DNA from: an uncultured Flavobacteriaceae bacterium
GTDB taxonomy: Bacteria; Bacteroidota; Bacteroidia; Flavobacteriales; Flavobacteriaceae
DNA length: 64,000 nt
Assembly (NCBI GenBank): GCA_947494325.1
Contig: CANLUS010000001.1
Coordinates: forward strand, 1 to 64,000
Reading direction: 5' to 3'
The position numbers were made by a program, and so were the translations under genes. Under the pieces are notes generated by a model, which was given only the letters and a program-made list of their open reading frames with translations, ran no database searches and was not told where the DNA came from. Shown here in pieces: positions 48,381 through 56,995 of the stretch (position 1 is the first letter of the stretch; each line of letters starts with the position of its first letter).

Positions 48381-49214
48381 ATGAAAAATTATATAAAAAG
48401 ACTTTTAATCGTGGCTTTTGGGTCTATCCTATTCGTAGGTTGTGAAGATGCTCCGCTACAGATTTTTGAAACTCCAGAAGGTTTTATTCAAATGGTTTCG
48501 AGTACTGGAAGCGTAAATGAAAACAGTGCGACAGAATTTGTATCTACAGTTGTTTTTGGTGGTCCAACGACTACCAGTGATATTACTGTGAACTATACTG
48601 TAACATCTTCTGATCCTTCGAGATATACTGTAAACCCATCGTCTGGTTCTGTTACAATTCCTGCTGGAGAATTTACTGCAGATATTGCTATTCAACCTAT
48701 TGATAATTTTGATGTAGATGGTGACGTACAAGTTACAATTGCTTTATCAGCAGATAGCTCAAAACCAATTGGTATTGGTGGAGAAGGTTTAGTATCTGCA
48801 AGCAAGGTAGTCACAATTATCGATAATGACTGCCCAATTGATATTGCTTCTTTCGTAGGTACTTATTCAGTATTTGAGAACTTCACCGCTGGTGTGAATT
48901 CTCCAAGTGGTTTGAATAACTTCTTCGGAGAATCTTATCAGATGGAAATGGCATTAGATCCTGCAGATGTTAGTGGAACAAAAGTAGTTCTTACGAATTC
49001 GGCTGGTTTCGATACTTATATTAATGACGGAACAATTATGTCATTCGATACGTGTAACGGAAGAGTATCTTTTGATGCAGGTTTCCCAACAGTAGCATTA
49101 TTTAGAACATTTGAATATACAGCTTCTTCTTATAACGAGAATACTTTTGTAATTCAGTGTACTGGACCGTTAGCTACTTTCGGTGAATACCAGTTTACAT
49201 TAACTAAACAATAA
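48381..49214 (+). CDS. Surface lipoprotein with Calx-beta-like domain (locus 2)
   Basis: 277 residues. Lipobox FVGC with Cys21, then EDAP. Residues about 40-150 form a Calx-beta-like module: a hypervariable start, then VTIPAGEFTADIAIQPIDN, DGDVQVTIALS and VVTIIDND. A second beta-rich domain (about 155-277) has no recognised family. As the third gene of the locus it probably assists ligand capture at the surface. A terminator follows. Confidence 0.75.
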   Translation: MKNYIKRLLIVAFGSILFVGCEDAPLQIFETPEGFIQMVSSTGSVNENSATEFVSTVVFGGPTTTSDITVNYTVTSSDPSRYTVNPSSGSVTIPAGEFTADIAIQPIDNFDVDGDVQVTIALSADSSKPIGIGGEGLVSASKVVTIIDNDCPIDIASFVGTYSVFENFTAGVNSPSGLNNFFGESYQMEMALDPADVSGTKVVLTNSAGFDTYINDGTIMSFDTCNGRVSFDAGFPTVALFRTFEYTASSYNENTFVIQCTGPLATFGEYQFTLTKQ

Positions 49215-49251
49215 GCCAAATAAGGTTTTATTGAGCTTAGTTTATATACTT

Positions 49252-49287
49252 AAAAATAGCGATGAGATAATTCTCATCGCTATTTTT
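49252..49287 (+). terminator. Terminator after susCD locus 2
   Basis: AGCGATGAGA (49258-49267) pairs with TCTCATCGCT (49272-49281) around a TAAT loop, extended by AAAAAT/ATTTTT. The U-tract runs into the rlmB promoter. Confidence 0.92.
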
Positions 49288-49305
49288 TGTTAGTATCCTT
49301 ATCCC

Positions 49306-49313
49306 TACATTTG
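49306..49313 (+). promoter_or_regulatory. rlmB -7 box
   Basis: TACATTTG, a full match, ends only four bases before the rlmB ATG at 49318. TTTG at 49286-49289 could be the -33 element, with a 16-base spacing. The mRNA is predicted to be leaderless or nearly so. Confidence 0.55.
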
Positions 49314-49317
49314 CAGC

Positions 49318-50049
49318 ATGACAAACGCATCGACAAAAATCTTTGGCATCCGTGCAATTATAGAAGCCATTAACGCAGGGCAGACCTTGGAGAAAGTATA
49401 TATTCAAAAAGGCCTCAAAGGACAACTATTTGCTACGTTGAACTCATTAATCAAAGAACATTCTATTTCTAGTAGTTATGTTCCTGTTGAAAAGTTAAAT
49501 CATCTTTCAAAACATCAAAATCATCAAGGCGTTGTCGCTAAAATATCAGCAATTTCATTTCACAGTTTAGAAACCATTCTTTCTACAAAAAAGACCAACG
49601 CGCTATATTTATTACTTGATCAAGTCACAGATGTTCGTAATTTTGGTGCAATTTTGAGAACCGCAGAGTGCACAAATGTCGACGCTATTATCGTGCCTAA
49701 TCAAGGAAGTGCTCCCTTGAATGCTGATGCGATTAAAACATCTGCTGGCGCTGCCTTTAAAATCCCAATTTGTAAGGTAAACCATCTTTTAGATGCAATA
49801 TATGAGCTGCAGGCTGAGGGAATTCAAATAGTTTCTATAACTGAAAAAACAGATGCTACTATTTATGACATTGATTTTAAAAAGCCAACAGCCTTGATTA
49901 TGGGTTCTGAGCATAAAGGTATATCTCCTTCAATTTTAAAAATATCTGACAAAAAAGGCAAATTACCACTACTAGGAGATATTGAATCTCTGAATGTATC
50001 TGTAGCTTGTGGAGTCTCCTTATATGAAATAGTTAGACAGCGTTCATAA
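49318..50049 (+). CDS. rlmB: 23S rRNA (guanosine-2'-O-)-methyltransferase RlmB
   Basis: 243 residues. A SPOUT-class enzyme that methylates the ribose of G2251 (E. coli numbering) in the 23S P-loop, using S-adenosylmethionine. The N-terminal substrate-binding domain (1-75; IFGIRAIIEAINAGQTLEKV) is followed by the three SpoU motifs: LLDQVTDVRNFGAILRTAEC, LIMGSEHKGIS and LPLLGDIESLNVSVACGVSL, which form the trefoil knot. A related SpoU-family methyltransferase is possible, but length and motif spacing fit RlmB. Confidence 0.9.
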   Translation: MTNASTKIFGIRAIIEAINAGQTLEKVYIQKGLKGQLFATLNSLIKEHSISSSYVPVEKLNHLSKHQNHQGVVAKISAISFHSLETILSTKKTNALYLLLDQVTDVRNFGAILRTAECTNVDAIIVPNQGSAPLNADAIKTSAGAAFKIPICKVNHLLDAIYELQAEGIQIVSITEKTDATIYDIDFKKPTALIMGSEHKGISPSILKISDKKGKLPLLGDIESLNVSVACGVSLYEIVRQRS

Positions 50050-50057
50050 TACTAAAT

Positions 50058-50729
50058 CTATTCTTCTTCACTTAAATCGATAAAGTTGCCATCAGCATCT
50101 AAAAAGATATCTACTTCATCAACGTAATCTTCTTCTTCCCATATATATGCCATTTTTTGCGGACCAAAATTTCTATAAAGAATTGCAAACAATAAGCCAA
50201 CAAGAAAACCCGATAAATGACCCTCCCATGATATTTCTTCCTTAATTGGAAAAAGATACCAGATCATACCTCCATATAGAAAAATTACCATTAAAGAAAC
50301 CGCAATCAATCGATTATACTTTCTTATAATTCCGCTAAAAAAAATGAAACTGAACAACAAATAAACCATTCCACTAGCTCCAATATGATAGGAAGGTCGC
50401 GCTATTATCCAAGTTAGTAAACCACTTAATAAGAGCCCATAAAACACTATTTTCAATGCGATGTCTCTATAAAAATAGAATAACGAAATGAGTAACACAA
50501 ATAGTGGAACTGAGTTGTTGAATAAATGTTGTAAACCACTATGAATAAAAGGTGAAAACACAATACCTCTTAGGCCCACAATCGTTCTAGGAGCCACTCC
50601 GTAGGTATTAAAGTTATGACCAAATTTCACTTCAAACCAATAAACCAACCACAAAAACAACACACTATATAATGGTATAGCCAAGGTGCTAGGTGTAAAC
50701 TTAAACTGTCTATGGTCGTACTGATTCAT
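50058..50729 (-). CDS. Rhomboid family intramembrane serine protease
   Basis: 223 residues with about six membrane spans. The catalytic Ser119 lies in GASG and pairs with His171 in EGHLSG; HLFNN (about 68-72) provides the oxyanion-hole region. It cuts single-pass membrane proteins within or near the bilayer. The C-terminal tail (about 190-223) is strongly acidic (WEEEDYVDEVDIFLD, DLSEEE) and cytosolic, an unusual feature compared with GlpG. It is divergent from rarA and its stop lies eight bases from the rlmB stop. Confidence 0.9.
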   Translation of the reverse strand: MNQYDHRQFKFTPSTLAIPLYSVLFLWLVYWFEVKFGHNFNTYGVAPRTIVGLRGIVFSPFIHSGLQHLFNNSVPLFVLLISLFYFYRDIALKIVFYGLLLSGLLTWIIARPSYHIGASGMVYLLFSFIFFSGIIRKYNRLIAVSLMVIFLYGGMIWYLFPIKEEISWEGHLSGFLVGLLFAILYRNFGPQKMAYIWEEEDYVDEVDIFLDADGNFIDLSEEE

Positions 50730-50756
50730 ATCTATTAAACAACAAAAATATCACCA

Positions 50757-50764
50757 CAAATATA
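50757..50764 (-). promoter_or_regulatory. -7 box for the rhomboid gene
   Basis: Minus strand TATATTTG, a full match to TAnnTTTG, 27 bases before the ATG at 50729. No clear -33 at the usual spacing. Confidence 0.45.
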
Positions 50765-50792
50765 AAACAGTACAAATTGTCATCATTTTAGC

Positions 50793-50800
50793 TATTTTTG
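50793..50800 (+). promoter_or_regulatory. rarA -7 box
   Basis: TATTTTTG ends four bases before the rarA ATG at 50805, predicting a leaderless or near-leaderless transcript. The -33 box is unclear. Confidence 0.45.
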
Positions 50801-50804
50801 TTAG

Positions 50805-52079
50805 ATGAATACACCTTTGGCAGAGCGCATAAGACCGAAAACACTTGATGACTATATCAGTCAACAGCATTTAATTGGTACAAAAGGCGCCTTAACCGAA
50901 CATATCAAACGTGGTGTTATTCCTTCCTTAATTTTGTGGGGACCTCCAGGTATTGGTAAAACAACGCTAGCTACTATTATTGCGAACGAGTCTAACAGAC
51001 CTTTTTATACACTTAGCGCAATCAATTCAGGGGTTAAAGATGTTAGAGATGTTATCGAAAAAGCTAAGAAAAGTGGTGGTTTATTCACCACTAAAAACCC
51101 CATACTATTTATTGATGAAATTCATAGGTTTAGTAAATCACAGCAAGATTCACTCTTAGGGGCAGTTGAAAAAGGTTGGGTAACCTTGATAGGAGCAACA
51201 ACCGAAAATCCTAGTTTTGAAGTTATACCGGCGCTTCTTTCAAGATGCCAAGTGTATATACTAAATTCATTCGATAAAGATGATTTAATTGCCCTATTAG
51301 AAAGAGCCATCAATGAAGATGAATATATTTCAAAAAAAAATATAACGTTAAAGGAGACCGATGCCCTTCTTCAATTATCAGGAGGAGATGCTCGAAAACT
51401 TTTGAATATTTTCGAGTTGATTGTCAATTCGGAAGATGAGCCTATTCATATAACCAATGACTTAGTCGTTTCTAAGGTTCAAAAAAATACAGTTCGATAT
51501 GATAAAACGGGTGAGCAACATTATGATATCATATCGGCATTTATCAAATCAATAAGAGGTAGCGATCCAAACGGAGCTGTGTATTGGCTTGCGCGGATGA
51601 TTGAGGGTGGTGAAGATGTTAAGTTCATTGCTCGACGTCTGGTCATTGCGGCATCCGAAGATATAGGTAACGCTAATCCTACAGCATTGATTTTAGCGAC
51701 AAATACATTTCAAGCTGTTTCAGTTATAGGCAATCCAGAATCGAGAATCATTTTAAGTCAATGTGCTGTATATTTAGCAAATTCACCTAAAAGCAATGCG
51801 TCATATGCGGCCATTGGAAAAGCACAGCAATTAGTGCGCGATACTGGAGACCTTTCAGTTCCGTTACATTTACGTAATGCCCCTACCCAACTAATGAAAG
51901 ATTTAGACTATGGGAAAAATTATAAGTATGCACATACTTATAACGATAACTTTATCGAACAAGAATTTTTACCCGACAACATTAAAGGAACTCTACTTTA
52001 TGAACCTGGTAATAATAGTCGCGAAAATGCTTTTAGAGAGGTATTAAAAAAACGTTGGAAAGACAAATACGACTATTAA
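50805..52079 (+). CDS. rarA: Replication-associated recombination protein RarA (AAA+ ATPase)
   Basis: 424 residues. A clamp-loader-like ATPase acting at stalled forks. Walker A GPPGIGKT at 46-53, Walker [17 protein letters not shown] at about 102-117, sensor [20 protein letters not shown] and [13 protein letters not shown] are all present. The C-terminal half has the MgsA/WRNIP1 tetramerisation domain ([20 protein letters not shown] and [16 protein letters not shown]). It is convergent with, and directly abuts, the next minus-strand gene with no terminator between. Confidence 0.95.
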   Translation: MNTPLAERIRPKTLDDYISQQHLIGTKGALTEHIKRGVIPSLILWGPPGIGKTTLATIIANESNRPFYTLSAINSGVKDVRDVIEKAKKSGGLFTTKNPILFIDEIHRFSKSQQDSLLGAVEKGWVTLIGATTENPSFEVIPALLSRCQVYILNSFDKDDLIALLERAINEDEYISKKNITLKETDALLQLSGGDARKLLNIFELIVNSEDEPIHITNDLVVSKVQKNTVRYDKTGEQHYDIISAFIKSIRGSDPNGAVYWLARMIEGGEDVKFIARRLVIAASEDIGNANPTALILATNTFQAVSVIGNPESRIILSQCAVYLANSPKSNASYAAIGKAQQLVRDTGDLSVPLHLRNAPTQLMKDLDYGKNYKYAHTYNDNFIEQEFLPDNIKGTLLYEPGNNSRENAFREVLKKRWKDKYDY

Positions 52080-52961
52080 TTAAAATTTAATTTGTACTTC
52101 CTTTTTAATTAAAGTACCGTTCTCATAATATTCAGCTATCCACTTCTCATCTACTTTATGAAGAATCCCATTCTTAAGCTTCAATATAAATACATCTTTC
52201 ATCGAACTTCTTTGTAAAATGTAGACAACTTTAGGAGTGCTATCTACCAATTGAAATCCAAACGGTTTTGATTGGGCATACAACACGTCAGAACTATCTG
52301 TACTTTTATCTTCAGCCTTCACTACATCTTCCTTTATTTCTATAGGTTTTTCTTCTACTATCATCTCCTTTTTTTCCATAACCTCCTTTTTCTCAACAAT
52401 TTCCTCAATAACTTCTGTTGGTTTTGGTTCTTCTGTCGGAATGTTCGCTACGGGCTTTTCAATTACTTCTTCTATTATTGGGGCATCTTTCTCTAATGTT
52501 ACCTTAGATTGAATTGAGGCACCACTATCATACGAATACTCCAAGGACTTAATCGATTCAAATGCCTTTCGGGTGGCCTGATGAAAGGCCTTTTTAAAAT
52601 CTTTTACTTTGCTCTTACCATCTGAAGAAATGAAAATCTCTGTATTTCTACAGTTCAGCAACCCAATATTCACCTTTGTCGTGAACATATTAGACTTATT
52701 ATTGATTTTCGCTCGTAATGCTAGACATGGATTATCATATAAATCTTGTGGCGGTTTCTCATCATCAAAAAGTGCCACAAACCCTTCTTTATTAAACAAA
52801 AACTTTGTCAGTGAATTTAATTGGTGTTTGTTTTCTACTTTTTGAAAATCAAATTTTCTTGGAACCAAAATATATTTGTAACCGTTTAGGTCATTCTGTC
52901 CGTTTAAGATTATGGTTGTAAAACCAAAAACAATGAGAAGTAATACGATTTTTAATTTCAT
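52080..52961 (-). CDS. Secreted/periplasmic protein of unknown function
   Basis: 293 residues. Signal peptide 1-21 (MKLKIVLLLIVFGFTTIILN then G). A conserved-looking N-terminal domain (about 25-140) starts YKYILVPRKFDFQKVENKHQ and contains a paired Cys (PCLALRAKI and LLNCRNTEIFISSDGKSKV). A Glu/Lys/Pro-rich low-complexity linker spans about 155-225 (EEVIEKP, EEIVEKKEVMEKK). A short C-terminal beta domain (about 240-293; FGFQLVDSTPKVVYILQRSS) ends IKKEVQIKF. I do not know the family; the layout suggests an envelope protein. It follows the yjjG-type gene by 21 bases, likely co-transcribed. Confidence 0.7.
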   Translation of the reverse strand: MKLKIVLLLIVFGFTTIILNGQNDLNGYKYILVPRKFDFQKVENKHQLNSLTKFLFNKEGFVALFDDEKPPQDLYDNPCLALRAKINNKSNMFTTKVNIGLLNCRNTEIFISSDGKSKVKDFKKAFHQATRKAFESIKSLEYSYDSGASIQSKVTLEKDAPIIEEVIEKPVANIPTEEPKPTEVIEEIVEKKEVMEKKEMIVEEKPIEIKEDVVKAEDKSTDSSDVLYAQSKPFGFQLVDSTPKVVYILQRSSMKDVFILKLKNGILHKVDEKWIAEYYENGTLIKKEVQIKF

Positions 52962-52982
52962 CTTTAATATTTGAACTATTAG

Positions 52983-53663
52983 TTATAAATGCATCTTTAA
53001 TTCATACAAACTATGAATACCAGTAATATCTTTAGGAATTACCTGTTTCTCAAAATTACAAAAAATAGCCTTCATATTCATATTTAATGCCCCTTGAACA
53101 TCTGCTTCCAAATTATCTCCTATCATTATACTATGCTCAGGTAAAGCATTTGCTGATTGCAAAGCATAATCGAATATTTTGGGATTTGGTTTTTTTACAC
53201 CTACACTTTCCGACGTAATCACCTTATCAAAATATTTTTTTATACCTGATCTGATTAACTTCAAATCTTGAATTTCATCAAAACCATTGGTAATAATGTG
53301 CATTTCATATTTGTGTTCTAAATAATCTAGGACTTCTATGGTGCCTTCAAATAGCTGATTATAATTTGGTAAATTATCGATATATACTTTTGACAGATGA
53401 TCAATTAAATCATCAGAAATAGTATAATGTAAAGCGTCAAAACTCTTTCTTAAGCGCTGATAACGAAGGGCCGATTTGCTCACTTTTTCTTCTCGATATA
53501 GTTTCCAGTAGCTATGATTAATGGGGACGTAAATTTTTAAAAATGACGCCATATCAATGGTAATAGCATTCTCTTTAAAAATAAAGTCGAATGTTTTAGC
53601 AGAATTGGTTTCAAAATCCCATAAGGTATGGTCTAAGTCAAAGAAAACGTGCTTTATGTTCAT
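52983..53663 (-). CDS. yjjG: YjjG family pyrimidine 5'-nucleotidase (HAD superfamily)
   Basis: 226 residues. HAD motif I FFDLDHTLW with nucleophile Asp9 and Asp11, motif II ITNG, motif III Lys in GVKKPNPKIF, motif IV MIGDNLEADVQGA. The helical cap domain (about 18-95) and the DLDHTLWDFE start are typical of YjjG-type enzymes, which dephosphorylate non-canonical pyrimidine monophosphates as house-cleaning. Confidence 0.88.
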   Translation of the reverse strand: MNIKHVFFDLDHTLWDFETNSAKTFDFIFKENAITIDMASFLKIYVPINHSYWKLYREEKVSKSALRYQRLRKSFDALHYTISDDLIDHLSKVYIDNLPNYNQLFEGTIEVLDYLEHKYEMHIITNGFDEIQDLKLIRSGIKKYFDKVITSESVGVKKPNPKIFDYALQSANALPEHSIMIGDNLEADVQGALNMNMKAIFCNFEKQVIPKDITGIHSLYELKMHL

Positions 53664-53712
53664 AAAGTAAATTTAAAACTATTTATCATTCCAACAGCAT
53701 ACAGATAATTTT

Positions 53713-53720
53713 TATATTTG
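53713..53720 (+). promoter_or_regulatory. -7 box touching the glycosyltransferase start
   Basis: TATATTTG, a full consensus match, is followed directly by ATG at 53721. If used, transcription would begin at or inside the first codons, so either the message is leaderless from a start further in, or the box is coincidental. Confidence 0.35.
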
Positions 53721-54866
53721 ATGAAACTTATTTTCTTGAATAAGAAACTACATATTTTATTTATTAATAGCTGGTATCCATCTAAAGTAATGCCAACAAA
53801 TGGCGACTTTATTCAAAGGCATGCAGAAGCTGTGGTTCTTAAAAATGACGTAACGGCCATTCATATCATTTCCGATAAAACTTGTAAAACATCTATTATG
53901 ATTACCGATGAAGTAATTAATGATGTAAGAACTCTTATCGGATATGTGAAGTTTACTAAAAATCCAATTCTCAAATGGTGGCTTTTCATAAGAGCCTTTG
54001 GTAAAATTGGTAAAAAAGTTCGACCGTTTGATATCGTCCATGTTAATAGAATATATCCACTCGGAATTTTCGCACTCATTTTAAAGTATACCAAAAAAAA
54101 GACATATGTTATTTCTGAACATTGGACTGGTCTCCTTAAAAATCATGTAAATTCCCTATCCTTATTTGAAAGATGGATATCGAAAAGAATCGTTAAAAGT
54201 GCTGCCATCATCTGCCCCGTAAGCCAAAATCTCAAAAATGCTATGGTAGATGCTGGTTTTAATGGAAATTATGAGGTTGTTCCAAACGTTGTCGATATAA
54301 GGTTATTTGTTCCCAAACGCATTGAAAGGAATCAGTTCACCTTATTGCATGTATCTAATATGATCGATCAGCACAAAAATATAAGTGGGATGCTGCGCGC
54401 AATGGGCCAACTGAAAAAGAATATTCCTAATTTAAAATTTATATTGGCAGGTGAAAATTCCGAAATATACAGGGATCAGTTAACTAAGTTATCTCTTCAA
54501 AATACCGTAGAACTTTTACCTCAAATGGAGCACGCTAAAATAGCAAAGTTGATGCAAGCAGCGGATGCCTTTGTTTTATTTAGCAACTATGAAAACCTTC
54601 CATGCGTTATCCTCGAATCCTTTGCTTGCGGTTTGCCCGTTATCTCTTCGAATGTAGGTGGTATTTCTGAATTTTTTCCAACTAACTTTGGCTATCTCAT
54701 CCCAAAACAAGATGATAAAAAGTTAATAGAAACCTTGATGCAATTTTATGAAGTCAAAACCGAATATAATGGTTTAAAAATGCATCAATACGTGAAAGAT
54801 AATTTTAGCAAAGAAGTCATTTGCGACACCTTTTCATTACTCTATAAAGATGCTCTTAAACTATGA
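53721..54866 (+). CDS. Glycosyltransferase family 4 protein
   Basis: 381 residues from ATG 53721. GT-B fold: an N-terminal Rossmann domain beginning HILFINSWYPSKVMPTNGDF with acceptor-site residues, and a C-terminal GT1-type domain (about 205-370) with FTLLHVSNMIDQHKNISGML, FILAGENS, and the nucleotide-sugar motif YENLPCVILESFACGLPVIS where the E-x7-E region binds the donor. It adds a sugar to a lipid-linked glycan on the cytosolic face. A TTG at 53736, which would remove five residues, is an alternative start. It overlaps the flippase gene by four bases (ATGA). Confidence 0.88.
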   Translation: MKLIFLNKKLHILFINSWYPSKVMPTNGDFIQRHAEAVVLKNDVTAIHIISDKTCKTSIMITDEVINDVRTLIGYVKFTKNPILKWWLFIRAFGKIGKKVRPFDIVHVNRIYPLGIFALILKYTKKKTYVISEHWTGLLKNHVNSLSLFERWISKRIVKSAAIICPVSQNLKNAMVDAGFNGNYEVVPNVVDIRLFVPKRIERNQFTLLHVSNMIDQHKNISGMLRAMGQLKKNIPNLKFILAGENSEIYRDQLTKLSLQNTVELLPQMEHAKIAKLMQAADAFVLFSNYENLPCVILESFACGLPVISSNVGGISEFFPTNFGYLIPKQDDKKLIETLMQFYEVKTEYNGLKMHQYVKDNFSKEVICDTFSLLYKDALKL

Positions 54867-56122
54867 AATCTGGTTTAAAACATATTTTACAGAGTTTTGC
54901 TCAAAGAGGTGGCATGTCTATCTTTTTCTCCAGTTTGATTGCGCGAATATTATCCTTTATTACCTCTATAGTAGCGCTTCAATTAATTGATAACACCATT
55001 TTAGGTTTAGTTATTTATGCCTTCACTATTATTTCATTCGTAATACCCATCAGTGGCTTGGGCCTGCATCAAAGTCTCATTCGATATGGGGCCTTATTAG
55101 ATTCAAAGTCTCAAAAAAATAGTCTCTTTTTATACGTATTAAAAAAAGGAGTATTATGGTCTTTGATATTGGTAGTAATAATCATCGTAGCTAGTTTTGT
55201 ATTCGAACCTCTATTATTAGAATCAAGAAACTATCTTATTGTGCTCTCTCTAATTATTCCGACATCCTTTGTATTAGAGATTTTAAAAATTCAATTGCGT
55301 TTGTTTCACAAAAATGTCAAATTCGCTAAAGTTGAATTCACTTATGCACTTGTATTACTTGTTAGCGTTTTTTTGCTAAGTTATTTCTACCAAGAAAAAG
55401 GATATATCGCTGCGCTTATTTCTGCTCCAATATTGACTTCATTATTATTTCTAAAAGGACTAGATATCGAATATAAGCAGCATTCCAAATTATCTATTAT
55501 CGACAGATCGTTCTGGAAATATGGGTTTTTCGCAAGTCTGTCGAATGTCGCTACACAATTCCTAACTGCTATAGATATTATACTGATTGGTTACTTTCTT
55601 ACGAACCCAGAAACAGTGACAATTTACAAATACATTACATTGATTCCGCTCAGCTTGCTATTCTTACCACGAGTATTTATGACCACTGACTTTGTTAAGA
55701 TTACCGAAAACATTTATGATAAAAATTATATTAGAACGTATATCAAAAACTATAGTTTGTTATTTCTAATCATAAGTATTTGTATTATCTTATTTTCATT
55801 CGTATTCGCGGATTTCATACTGTCTTTTTTCGGAGAAAATTTTACAAATCACACGGATTCTTTTAAAACACTAATCATTGGAATTTGTGGAATTTTACTC
55901 TTTAGAGGCCTCTTTGGAAATTTGCTATCTGCAATTGGTAAGGCTTCTACAAATTATTGGATTGCTCTCAGTGCAATATGCCTAAATATACTATTGAACT
56001 ATTTCTTAATTCCGAAATACGGAATATTCGGAGCTGCTATTACTTCTACCGTATTAATGTGGTTTACGGGTATAATATCGATGATGATGTTTTATCTATA
56101 TTACAATAAACTAGCCAAATAA
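54863..56122 (+). CDS. Polysaccharide flippase (Wzx-like, MOP superfamily)
   Basis: 419 residues with about twelve hydrophobic spans. The N-terminus shows the typical SIFFSSLIARILSFITSIVA then IYAFTIISFVIPISGLGLHQ pattern of the polysaccharide_synt family, and the second half repeats it (GFFASLSNVATQFLTAIDII). It should move lipid-linked oligosaccharide across the inner membrane. It is translationally coupled to the glycosyltransferase. Its 3' end overlaps the convergent downstream gene by 12 bases. Confidence 0.85.
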   Translation: MKSGLKHILQSFAQRGGMSIFFSSLIARILSFITSIVALQLIDNTILGLVIYAFTIISFVIPISGLGLHQSLIRYGALLDSKSQKNSLFLYVLKKGVLWSLILVVIIIVASFVFEPLLLESRNYLIVLSLIIPTSFVLEILKIQLRLFHKNVKFAKVEFTYALVLLVSVFLLSYFYQEKGYIAALISAPILTSLLFLKGLDIEYKQHSKLSIIDRSFWKYGFFASLSNVATQFLTAIDIILIGYFLTNPETVTIYKYITLIPLSLLFLPRVFMTTDFVKITENIYDKNYIRTYIKNYSLLFLIISICIILFSFVFADFILSFFGENFTNHTDSFKTLIIGICGILLFRGLFGNLLSAIGKASTNYWIALSAICLNILLNYFLIPKYGIFGAAITSTVLMWFTGIISMMMFYLYYNKLAK

Positions 56123-56995
56123 CACATATTTTTTGTAGTGATAGTAGGTTTCTTCAACCGCTCCAAAGCTTCTAAAAAAAGAGGCAATCTCTGGAATCAT
56201 AGAGCCTTCAAAATCTAATACAAAGTTTGTGCTCTCAAACCTTTTGATAACATCATTTAAAATCAAAGACATTGCTTGATTCGTTCTACCTTCGGCATCT
56301 ACAGAAGAAAATAAATAGGTGATTCGTTTCGTATCTTTTAAAAAAAATGCACCTCCAACAAGTTCGTTTTGAGCGTTAATAACACCAACACTTTCTGCCA
56401 TTCCAAGCTCAATACCCCGCGCAATTAATTCATTTAATGTATCGTAATCTGATTCCTTCTTAGAAATTTCATGCCCTTTATTAGCTCTGAAAAAAGTAAT
56501 AATATCATCATAATTATAATTTTGAACAATCCTTAAGTCGGAATTTAACGCTTGTTTTATATTACTTTTTCTTCCTTTTTTAAAGTTCTTGAAAAGAACT
56601 TCATAAGACGAATTTAGCGGTAAAATGTAATTTGTTCTCGTAGTTATATTTTTATCATTAAAGCGATTTTCTGAATTTAAAAAGATATCTATCAACTTAA
56701 ATTTTTTAGGAATTGCTTCAATGAACTGTGAAATCAAATTAGCATCTATTGTACTCCCAAAAACCCCTAATTGTTGAGACCAAGAGAGAAGGTATATATA
56801 GTGTAAGAAATACTTTCTTCGTTTTGGTAAAGGCATTACCGCGACGTAATCGTCTAAGACCAATACATCCCATTGTTCATTCGCCACAATGTCCAAATAC
56901 CAGCTACAACTGTAGATACGAGTGTTGTCTGCATTAGCAATACAACGATCATACTTTTTAACATTAAGGTTGTCTCTAGTTAGATAAGAAATCAT
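56111..56995 (-). CDS. FemAB/GNAT-like acyltransferase
   Basis: 294 residues. The layout fits the BioF2-like/FemAB branch of GNAT: an N-terminal half with SCSWYLDIVANEQWDVLVL (substrate side), FKKGRKSNIKQALNSDLRI in the middle (a typical FemX/FemA motif region), and a C-terminal acetyl- or aminoacyl-transfer half with VGVINAQNELVGGAFFLKDT, YLFSSVD and LDFEGSMIPEIASFFRSFGA. Members add acyl or amino acids to peptidoglycan or polysaccharide sugars. Coupling by ATGA to the deacetylase-like gene upstream and convergence with a flippase support a surface-glycan role. Confidence 0.75.
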   Translation of the reverse strand: MISYLTRDNLNVKKYDRCIANADNTRIYSCSWYLDIVANEQWDVLVLDDYVAVMPLPKRRKYFLHYIYLLSWSQQLGVFGSTIDANLISQFIEAIPKKFKLIDIFLNSENRFNDKNITTRTNYILPLNSSYEVLFKNFKKGRKSNIKQALNSDLRIVQNYNYDDIITFFRANKGHEISKKESDYDTLNELIARGIELGMAESVGVINAQNELVGGAFFLKDTKRITYLFSSVDAEGRTNQAMSLILNDVIKRFESTNFVLDFEGSMIPEIASFFRSFGAVEETYYHYKKYVLFG

